From Pseudonocardia cypriaca (lineage in GTDB: Bacteria; Actinomycetota; Actinomycetes; Mycobacteriales; Pseudonocardiaceae), in assembly GCF_006717045.1 (NCBI RefSeq), contig NZ_VFPH01000001.1:1178001-1242000 (forward strand): DNA of 64,000 nt. Direction: 5' to 3'. A program made the translations under genes and the position numbers. Each line of letters opens with the position of its first letter. Position 1 is the first letter of the stretch. Positions 57,679 through 64,000 of this stretch are shown in pieces. A model generated the notes under the pieces. It saw nothing but the letters and a program-made list of their open reading frames with translations. It searched no databases and was not told the DNA's origin.

Positions 57679-60138
57679 TCAGCGCCGGATGCGGGTCATC
57701 TCCGGGTCCACGAGGGGCTCCGTGGCCACCGTGGCCGGGATGCGGCGGCCGAAGTACTCGATCTCGACGGCGGTGCCCGGGGTCGCGCTCGCCGGCAGCC
57801 ATGCGTAGGCGATGGGCGCGCCGATGGTGTGCCCGAACGCTGCGCTGGTGACGTAGCCCGCCGGCCGCCCGTCGACGAACACCGGCTCGTGGCCGAGCAC
57901 CACGCTGCGCCGGTCATCGATGGTGAGGCAGGACAGCCTGCGGGTGACCGCGTCCGCGTCGAGGCCTGCGATCGCGTCGCGGCCGACGAAGTCGCCCTTC
58001 TGCGGCCGTACCGCGAAGCCGAGTCCCGCCTCGTACGGGTTGTGCTCCGTGGTCATGTCGTGACCCCATGAGCGGTAGCCCTTCTCCAGCCGGAGGCTGT
58101 TGAAGGCGGCCCGTCCGGCCACGATGACGCCCAGCTCCTGACCGGCCTCCCAGAGCACGTCCCACAGCCGCAGCCCGTACTCGGCGCTGGTGTAGATCTC
58201 CCAGCCGAGCTCGCCCACGTAGGACAGCCGCATCGCGGTGACCGGCACGCCGCCGATCCGCGCCGGCATGGCCCGGAAGTACTTCAGCGCCTCGTTGGAG
58301 AAGTCCTCGCGGGACAGGGGCTGGACGAGGTCGCGGGCCAGCGGACCCCACACGCCGATGCAGCAGGTGCCACCGGTGATGTCGCGCACCTGCACGTCGG
58401 AGGGGGCGTGGCGGCGGAGGTGGTCGAGGTCGAGGTTGCCGTTCGCGCCGACCTGGAACCGGTCGGCGCCCAGCCGGGCAACGGTCAGGTCGCTGCGGAC
58501 GCCACCCGCCTCGTCGAGCGCGAGGGTGTAGGTGACCGAGCCGACGGACTTGTCCATCTTGCCGGTGGTGAGCCGGTCCAGCAGCGCCAGCGCGCCCGGG
58601 CCGGTGACCTCGAGCCGCTTGAGCGGGGTCATGTCGTACATCGCCACGCCCTCGCGGGTCCGCCAGGCCTCGGCGGCGGCGATGGGGGACCAGAACCGCG
58701 CCGACCACTCGTCGCGCTCCGGCGGAACCCACTCCCGCGGCAGCTGCAGGACCAGCGGCGCGTTCGCCTCGTACCAGTGCGGTCGCTCCCACCCGGCCGC
58801 CTCCAGGAACACCGCGCCCAGCTCCTGCTGCCGGGCGTGGAACGGGCTGACCCGCAGGTTGCGCGGCGAATCCTTCGGCTGCAGGGGGTGCAGCACGTCG
58901 TAGATCTCCACGAAGTTCTGCTGGGAGGTCTCGCTGACGTAGTCGTCGGTGAGCTGGACCTCCTCGAAGCGGTGCACGTCGCACCCGTGCAGGTCCACGC
59001 TCGACCGGCCGTCGGTCAGCAGCTCCGCGACGGCCTTCGCCACCCCCGCCGAGTGCGTCACCCAGACCGCCTCGGCAATCCAGAACCCGGCGACGTCGGG
59101 CGACTCGCCGATCAGCGGGCCACCGTCCGGGGTGAAGGAGAAGATGCCGTTGAAGCCCTCCTCGACCTTCGCCGACGCCAGCGCGGGCAGCAGCAACCGG
59201 CTCTGCTCCCAGGACGGCGCGAAGTCCTCCTCGGTGAACGGCAGCATCGACGGCATCGCCGCCGCGCTGACCTGCCCGTCATCGTCGAGGTCGGACAGCC
59301 GCACCGGCATCGGGCGGTGGGCGTAGCTGCCGATCCCGAGCCGGTCGACGTGCTCGCGGAAGTACAGGTCCTGGTCCTGGTGGCGCAGGATGGGCAGACC
59401 GGCCTCGGTGACCTCGTTGTTGCGGCCGACGAGCTCGGCGACCTGCCCGGTCTTCACGTACTGGTGGGCCAGCGGCAGCAGCGGCACCGGCATGCCCACC
59501 ATCGCGCCCACCCGCTGCCCCCAGAACCCGGCGCAGCACACCACGACGTCGGCCGGCAGCACGCCGTCGGCGGTGCGCACTCCGGTGACCCGCCCGTCGG
59601 ACCGTTCGATGCCGGTGACCCGGGCCGACCCCTGGAAGCGGGCGCCCCGCGCCTCCGCGCGGCGGGCGAGGGCGGCGACCACCCGGGGCGCCTTCGCGAG
59701 GCCGTCGGTCGGCACGTGGAAGCCCCCGAGCACCCGCTCGCGGTCGAGCAGCGGGTGCAGGCGCACGCACTCGTCCGCGTCGACGACCCGGCTCTCGACG
59801 CCCCACGACGTGGCCCAGCCGTGCTTGCGGTGCAGGTCGACCAACCGCTCCGGCGTGGTGGCGACCTCCAGCCCGCCGACCTGGTTGAAGCACCAGGCGC
59901 CGTCGAGGTCGAGGCCGGAGAACTTCTCGACGGTGTAGCGCGCGAACTCCGTCATCGTCTTCGACGCGTTCGTCTGGAACACCAGGCCGGGCGCGTGCGA
60001 GCTGGAGCCGCCGGTGAGCGGCAGCGGGCCCTGGTCGACGACGGTGACCCGGTCCCACCCGCGGGAGGTCAGCTCGTCGGCGAGGTTCGTCCCGACGATC
60101 CCGGCTCCGATGATCACGACTCGTGGCGTGCTGGGCAT
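57679..60138 (-). CDS. Dimethylglycine/sarcosine dehydrogenase-type flavoprotein with GcvT domain
   Basis: An 819-aa enzyme that oxidatively demethylates an N-methyl amino acid and passes the methyl to THF. The N-terminal DAO-type FAD domain has VVIIGAGIVGTNLADELTSR, and SSSHAPGLV places His48 at the site of covalent FAD attachment in dimethylglycine oxidases and dehydrogenases. The middle region (FSFTPDGGPLIGESPDVAGF) closes the flavin site. The C-terminal ~350 residues are a GcvT-like THF-binding domain (GVAMYDMTPLKRLEVTGPGA, LRLEKGYRSWGHDMTTEHNP). Start and soxG stop overlap by one base. Dimethylglycine is the likeliest substrate because sarcosine is served by the sox genes. Confidence 0.92.
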   Translation of the reverse strand: MPSTPRVVIIGAGIVGTNLADELTSRGWDRVTVVDQGPLPLTGGSSSHAPGLVFQTNASKTMTEFARYTVEKFSGLDLDGAWCFNQVGGLEVATTPERLVDLHRKHGWATSWGVESRVVDADECVRLHPLLDRERVLGGFHVPTDGLAKAPRVVAALARRAEARGARFQGSARVTGIERSDGRVTGVRTADGVLPADVVVCCAGFWGQRVGAMVGMPVPLLPLAHQYVKTGQVAELVGRNNEVTEAGLPILRHQDQDLYFREHVDRLGIGSYAHRPMPVRLSDLDDDGQVSAAAMPSMLPFTEEDFAPSWEQSRLLLPALASAKVEEGFNGIFSFTPDGGPLIGESPDVAGFWIAEAVWVTHSAGVAKAVAELLTDGRSSVDLHGCDVHRFEEVQLTDDYVSETSQQNFVEIYDVLHPLQPKDSPRNLRVSPFHARQQELGAVFLEAAGWERPHWYEANAPLVLQLPREWVPPERDEWSARFWSPIAAAEAWRTREGVAMYDMTPLKRLEVTGPGALALLDRLTTGKMDKSVGSVTYTLALDEAGGVRSDLTVARLGADRFQVGANGNLDLDHLRRHAPSDVQVRDITGGTCCIGVWGPLARDLVQPLSREDFSNEALKYFRAMPARIGGVPVTAMRLSYVGELGWEIYTSAEYGLRLWDVLWEAGQELGVIVAGRAAFNSLRLEKGYRSWGHDMTTEHNPYEAGLGFAVRPQKGDFVGRDAIAGLDADAVTRRLSCLTIDDRRSVVLGHEPVFVDGRPAGYVTSAAFGHTIGAPIAYAWLPASATPGTAVEIEYFGRRIPATVATEPLVDPEMTRIRR

Positions 60139-60719
60139 CAGGCTCCCCTGAACTCGGTGGCCGCGTCGAGCAGCCAGGTGGCGAGGTAGCGGGCGAAGGA
60201 GGACCGGACCAGGAGCTGGTAGTGCGTGGCCGTGTCGTCGAGGGCCAGCAGCACGACGCCGGCCAGCCCGAGGGTGGTCTGCACCGCTGACCCCGCCGGG
60301 AACGCGCGCGGGTGCAGGTCGATCGCGCAGCCGGTGGCGAGCACGTCGCGGACGTGCTCGCCGCGCAGCCGCAACGTGGTGCGCTGCGCGGAGACGTCGA
60401 CCACCGCCCCTTCCGCGCCGACGGCCGCCCGGAGATCCGCCTCCAGCTCCTCCGGGTTGCGGAACGGGCTCGTGACGAGCCACTCGTCGGGCCCCAGCCA
60501 GATCACCCGGGTCCTTTCGCCATCCACCCAGGACGGCCTGGTGGGCAGGGCAGCGCGGAGGTGCGCGGCGACGGCGTCCGCGGCCGGCCCGGTCGGGTCG
60601 ACGCGCAGGTCGGCCATCGCGACGAACGGCTCAGCCATGATCTGCACCCCGTCGGGGAGATCGGCGAAGTGCTCCGACCAGCCGTGCAGGGGTCCGGTGC
60701 GCGGCAGCTCAACCGTCAC
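60138..60719 (-). CDS. soxG: Sarcosine oxidase gamma subunit
   Basis: The small gamma subunit (193 aa) of heterotetrameric sarcosine oxidase. Family features are VIWLGPDEWLVTSPF near residue 75, VDVSAQRTTLRLRGEHVRDV and HYQLLVRSSFARYLATWLLD. It has no cofactor of its own; its fold resembles the GcvT/YgfZ beta domain and it stabilises the complex. The GTG start overlaps the soxA stop by 11 bp. Confidence 0.9.
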   Translation of the reverse strand: MTVELPRTGPLHGWSEHFADLPDGVQIMAEPFVAMADLRVDPTGPAADAVAAHLRAALPTRPSWVDGERTRVIWLGPDEWLVTSPFRNPEELEADLRAAVGAEGAVVDVSAQRTTLRLRGEHVRDVLATGCAIDLHPRAFPAGSAVQTTLGLAGVVLLALDDTATHYQLLVRSSFARYLATWLLDAATEFRGA

Positions 60720-63561
60720 GGCGGGCTCCTTCCGGGTCGACGAGCACGGGTTCGGTGACCGCCACGGGGACCAACGCGTCGCCGACCGGAACGTGGAGGG
60801 TCTGGCCGATGCGGTCGCGGCCCGCCCGCACCAGCGCGAGGGCGAAGGTCCGCTCCAGCTCGGCGCTGCGGTAGCTGGACGTGACGTGCCCGAGCATCGG
60901 CACGGGCGGTTCGGGCAGCCGCCCGGAGCGGTCGGAGCCCTCGACGACCTGCGAGCCCTCGGGCAGCAGCACGGTGCGGTCGAGCGGCAGCAGGCCGACC
61001 AGCTGCTTGCGCAGCGGGTTGCGGTTCTCGGCCCGGTCGAAGGAGCGCTTGCCGACGAAGTCGGGCTTCTTCTTCGACACCACCCACGACATCCCGAGGT
61101 CCTGCGGGGTGACGGTGCCGTCGGTGTCCTGCCCGACGATCGGGTAGGCCTTCTCCGCGCGCAGCACGTGCATGGTCTCCGTGCCGTACGGGGTGATGCC
61201 GTGCGGTTCGCCCGCCTCGATGAGCCGGTCCCAGACGGCCTGCGCGTGCCAGGCGTCGACGTTGACCTCGTAGGCGAGCTCGCCGGAGAAGCTGACGCGG
61301 GCGATCCGCACCGGGACCTCGCCGAGCCGCGTGTCGCGCCACGCCATGAACGGGAAGGCCCCCTTCGAGGCGTCCACGTCCGGGAAGACCGCGGCGATCA
61401 CGTCCCGGGAGCGCGGCCCGACCACGGGGAAGGTGGCCCACTGCTCGGTGACCGACGTGAGGTGCACGCGCAGGTCGGGCCACTCGGTCTGCAGCCACTC
61501 CTCCATCCAGTCGAGCACCTTCGCGGCGCCGCCGGTGGTGGTGTAGACGAGGAACCGGTCCTCGGCGAGGCGCAGCACGGTGCCGTCGTCGAGCACCATC
61601 CCGTCGGCGCCGCACAGCACGCCGTAGCGCACGGAGCCGACCTTCAGGCTGCTCATCAGGTTCGTGTAGAGCCGGTCGAGCAGCACCGAGGCGTCCGGGC
61701 CCTGCACGTCGATCTTGCCGAGCGTGGAACCGTCGAGGATCCCGACGCCGCCGCGGACCGCGGCGCACTCGCGCAGGACGGCGGTCTCCATGTCCTCACC
61801 GGGCAGCGGGTAGTAGCGCGGCCGCTTCCACTGCCCGACGTCCTCGAACACCGCGCCGCGCGCGACGTGCCAGTCGTGCACGGCGGTGACGCGCTCGGGG
61901 TCGAAGAGGGCGCCGCGGTTGCGGCCGGCCAGCGCGGCGAACGCCACGGGCGTGTACGGCGGGCGGAACGTCGTGGTGCCGAGGTCCGCGACGGGCACGC
62001 CGAGCAGCTCGGCGGTGATCCCGGCCGCGACGATCCCGGACGTCTTGCCCTGGTCGTGCGCGGTGCCGATCGTCGTGTACCGCTTGACGTGCTCGATGCT
62101 GCGCAACCCGGCCCCGACGGCGCGGGCGATGTCGGCCACGGTGGCGTCGCGCTGGACGTCGACGAACTGGGTGCTGGTGTCCCCATCGGGCACCCGCCAC
62201 AGCACCAGCGGTGGGGTGCGTTCGGGGCCCGCCTCCGCGGTGGGCAGCGCCGCGACCCCGCCGGCGTCGACCCCCAGGTCCGCGAGCACGAGGAGCGCGG
62301 CGCGGGCACCGTCGCGCAGGCAGCCGTCCAGGTCGAGGACGCCGGTCGCGGAGCCGGCGACGGACGTGCCCGGCAGCGTCTCGCCCGGCACGAAAGCCCC
62401 CAGCCCGTCGTCGTAGCGCAGCCGGCCGCGGGCCTGGCTGAACAGGTGCACCGCGGGGTTCCACCCGCCGCTGACCAGCAGCAGGTCGCACGTGATCCGC
62501 TCGCGCTCGCCGCCCTGCAGCTCCGCGACGAGGGCGGCGCTCACCCGCTCGGTGCCCTCCGTGCCGGTGACGACCTGCCCCGTGCGCACCGGGATGCCAC
62601 GCCGCTCGCACTCCGCACGCCACTGCGCGGGCGCCTCCGGCCGTGCGTCGACGACGGCGTGCACCCGCGCCCCGGCGTCCGCGAGGTCGACCGCCGTGGC
62701 GTAGGCGGCGTCGTCGGTGGTGAACACGACGGCGTCGCGGCCGGCCAGCACGCCGTAGCGGTGCAGGAACGTGCGGGCCGATGCGGCGAGCATGATCCCG
62801 GGGCGATCGTTGTCGGCGAACACGATCGGGCGCTCGTGCGCGCCGGTCGCGATGAGCACGTGGCGCGCGCGGATCCGCCACACGCGCTGGCGCGAGCGGT
62901 TGCGCGGCGCCGCGGGACCGAGATGGTCCGCACGCCGCTCCAGGGCGAGCACGAAGCCGTCGTCGTAGTGCCCGAACGCCGTGGTGCGCTGCAGGTGCAG
63001 CACGTCGGGGTACGACGCCAGCTCGGCCGTCGCGGCGGCGACCCAGTCCAGGGCGGGACCGCCGTCGACGCGGTCGGCGCTGCCGAGCAGCGCCCCGCCC
63101 GGCTCGGACTGCTCGTCGACGAGCACTACCCGGGCCCCTGCCCGTGCCGCCGTGAGCGCTGCGACGAGGCCGGACGGGCCCGCCCCGACCACGAGCAGGT
63201 CGGCGTGCGCGTGCTTCGCGTCGTAACGGGCGGAGTCGGGCACGTCGGCGAGCCGGCCCTGGCCGGGGACGCCGCGAGCGGCGAGCCCGTCGACGAGATC
63301 GATCGTGGTGGCGAGCAGCATCGGTTCGGGGAAGGGCTCCTCGATCTGCACCAGGCCGCCCGGATCCTCGGCCCAGGCCGCGCCGATGCCGCGGGGACGG
63401 CCGAGCGCGATGCTCCTGCCGGTGGCGTGCACGCCGTTCGCCAGCAGCGCCGACGCGAGGGTGTCGCCGGGGTGCCCCGTGTACGGAACGCCGCCGAAGG
63501 TGAAGCGGTAGGCGGTGGCGCGGTCGATCCGCCCACCGGCGGGAACGCGGAACTCCGTCAT
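60709..63561 (-). CDS. soxA: Sarcosine oxidase alpha subunit
   Basis: A 950-aa subunit that transfers the sarcosine methyl to THF and binds NAD+. The N-terminus has a ferredoxin-like domain (FTFGGVPYTGHPGDTLASAL), then a dinucleotide-binding fold (LLVVGAGPSGLVAALTAARA), LIATGAHERPIVFADNDRPG, and a C-terminal GcvT domain for THF (GGVGILDGSTLGKIDVQGPD and HGITPYGTETMHVLRAEKAY). The length and order match heterotetrameric enzymes of Arthrobacter and Corynebacterium. It overlaps soxD (ATGA). Confidence 0.96.
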   Translation of the reverse strand: MTEFRVPAGGRIDRATAYRFTFGGVPYTGHPGDTLASALLANGVHATGRSIALGRPRGIGAAWAEDPGGLVQIEEPFPEPMLLATTIDLVDGLAARGVPGQGRLADVPDSARYDAKHAHADLLVVGAGPSGLVAALTAARAGARVVLVDEQSEPGGALLGSADRVDGGPALDWVAAATAELASYPDVLHLQRTTAFGHYDDGFVLALERRADHLGPAAPRNRSRQRVWRIRARHVLIATGAHERPIVFADNDRPGIMLAASARTFLHRYGVLAGRDAVVFTTDDAAYATAVDLADAGARVHAVVDARPEAPAQWRAECERRGIPVRTGQVVTGTEGTERVSAALVAELQGGERERITCDLLLVSGGWNPAVHLFSQARGRLRYDDGLGAFVPGETLPGTSVAGSATGVLDLDGCLRDGARAALLVLADLGVDAGGVAALPTAEAGPERTPPLVLWRVPDGDTSTQFVDVQRDATVADIARAVGAGLRSIEHVKRYTTIGTAHDQGKTSGIVAAGITAELLGVPVADLGTTTFRPPYTPVAFAALAGRNRGALFDPERVTAVHDWHVARGAVFEDVGQWKRPRYYPLPGEDMETAVLRECAAVRGGVGILDGSTLGKIDVQGPDASVLLDRLYTNLMSSLKVGSVRYGVLCGADGMVLDDGTVLRLAEDRFLVYTTTGGAAKVLDWMEEWLQTEWPDLRVHLTSVTEQWATFPVVGPRSRDVIAAVFPDVDASKGAFPFMAWRDTRLGEVPVRIARVSFSGELAYEVNVDAWHAQAVWDRLIEAGEPHGITPYGTETMHVLRAEKAYPIVGQDTDGTVTPQDLGMSWVVSKKKPDFVGKRSFDRAENRNPLRKQLVGLLPLDRTVLLPEGSQVVEGSDRSGRLPEPPVPMLGHVTSSYRSAELERTFALALVRAGRDRIGQTLHVPVGDALVPVAVTEPVLVDPEGARRDG

Positions 63562-63836
63562 GAGCTCACCGGGCGGGGCTCGTCGGGGCGGTAGACGGCG
63601 TGGAACCGGTAGGTCGCGGTGTCGCGCACGGCGTTGAACCAGCGCCTGCATCCGGCGGAGTGGCTCCACCGCTCCGCGAACAGGCCCTTGGGGTTGTCGC
63701 GGAAGAACAGGTAGTGCGCCCATTCCTCGTCGGTGAGCGCGGCCGGGTCGGCCGGGTAAGCGACGTGGGCCTGCCCGCCGTAGTGGAACTCGGTTTCCTC
63801 GCGTCGTCCGCACCAGGGGCATTCGATGAGTTGCAC
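63558..63836 (-). CDS. soxD: Sarcosine oxidase delta subunit
   Basis: The 92-aa zinc-binding delta subunit. Zinc ligands are visible as Cys6 and Cys9 in IECPWCGRRE, His59 in WSHSAGC and Cys63. WAHYLFFRDNPKGLFAERW is the family's central signature. The GTG at 63836 has AGGAG before it, 8 bases after the soxB stop. Confidence 0.95.
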   Translation of the reverse strand: MQLIECPWCGRREETEFHYGGQAHVAYPADPAALTDEEWAHYLFFRDNPKGLFAERWSHSAGCRRWFNAVRDTATYRFHAVYRPDEPRPVSS

Positions 63837-63844
63837 GGCTTCTC

Positions 63845-64000
63845 CTAGTGGGCCACGGCGGCGGCGCCGTGCTCGTCGACCAGCGCGCCGGTGACGAAGC
63901 GTTCGAGGGTGAACGGGGCGTTGTAGGGGTGTGGTTCGTCGTGGGCGATGGTGTGGGCCATGCACCAGCCGACGCCGGGCGTGGCCTTGAACCCGCCGGT
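63845..64000 (-). CDS. soxB: Sarcosine oxidase beta subunit, only the C-terminus in the window
   Basis: The last 51 residues of the beta subunit (normally ~400 aa), which carries non-covalent FAD and covalent FMN and oxidises sarcosine. The visible part starts TGGFKATPGVGWCMAHTIAH and continues APFTLERFVTGALVDEHG, the characteristic SoxB tail. The 5' part lies beyond the window's right end; glyA is often next to it in such clusters. Confidence 0.93.
   Translation of the reverse strand, partial: TGGFKATPGVGWCMAHTIAHDEPHPYNAPFTLERFVTGALVDEHGAAAVAH

Noticed and set aside
60226..63594. Plus-strand open frame of about 1,120 codons
   Set aside because: Antisense to soxG and soxA, whose domains and overlaps are unambiguous. 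No recognisable fold.
1..64000. tRNA, rRNA, CRISPR array, complete IS element, prophage genes
   Set aside because: I looked for transposase and integrase motifs, spaced repeats and RNA-gene signatures and saw none. A short or diverged tRNA could be missed by eye; tRNAscan-SE would settle it.

Overview
The window is high-GC DNA (roughly 70% by eye) with GTG starts, many ATGA/GTGA start-stop overlaps and families typical of Actinomycetota. The mix of catabolic operons, a cytochrome P450 chain, a FadR-type GntR, IclR, TetR, MarR and HxlR regulators and a sarcosine oxidase cluster suggests a soil Pseudonocardiaceae-like actinomycete. The genus is inference only. I recognised no tRNA, rRNA, CRISPR array or complete insertion sequence.

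Layout. (1) 1-9.3 kb: the 3' part of an MHS-type transporter, then a tight minus-strand operon. It encodes a two-subunit PEP synthase/phenylphosphate synthase-like phosphotransferase, a biotin carrier protein, a biotin carboxylase, a carboxyltransferase with an unusual substrate pocket and a HAD phosphatase. An IclR regulator precedes it, and matching 17-bp half-palindromes lie upstream of both the regulator and the operon. This is the best candidate for an undescribed pathway: ATP-driven substrate phosphorylation coupled to biotin-dependent carboxylation. (2) 9.4-20.1 kb: a divergent sugar or cyclitol catabolic locus. One arm is ABC importer, ceramidase-like hydrolase, GH13 enzyme and enolase-superfamily enzyme. 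The other is GntR, SDR, an Anabaena-sensory-rhodopsin-transducer-like protein and a DegT-type PLP protein. A perfect 20-bp palindrome lies between the arms. (3) 20.1-28.9 kb: mixed genes, including an ECF sigma factor divergent from a DHFR-like reductase, a Ser/Thr kinase, an AlkZ-like glycosylase, a siderophore-binding lipoprotein and a TetR/Hsp31 pair with two matching operators.

(4) 28.9-43.4 kb: three DHA2-type exporters, a DUF3159 membrane protein, a complete P450-ferredoxin-reductase operon, and a VOC dioxygenase/dehydrogenase/MarR/fumarylacetoacetase-family operon for an aromatic or related compound. An HxlR/DUF899 pair and two gene remnants also lie here. (5) 43.6-49.6 kb: a small NRPS-like biosynthetic locus with a luciferase-like monooxygenase, a free-standing adenylation domain, a carrier protein, a formyltransferase and a GNAT-like protein. 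A 101-bp inverted-repeat element sits in the 3' end of the formyltransferase gene. (6) 49.6-53.9 kb: a gene-poor kilobase, an orphan secreted protein, a GlxA-type AraC regulator and an NADP-dependent oxidoreductase.

(7) 53.9-64.0 kb: a minus-strand one-carbon operon (soxB-soxD-soxA-soxG, dimethylglycine/sarcosine dehydrogenase, fchA, folD, sdaA, purU). It demethylates dimethylglycine and sarcosine, passes C1 units through tetrahydrofolate, and deaminates serine to pyruvate. FolD lacks the lysine needed for cyclohydrolase activity and is encoded beside a separate cyclohydrolase (FchA), so the two activities appear to be split.
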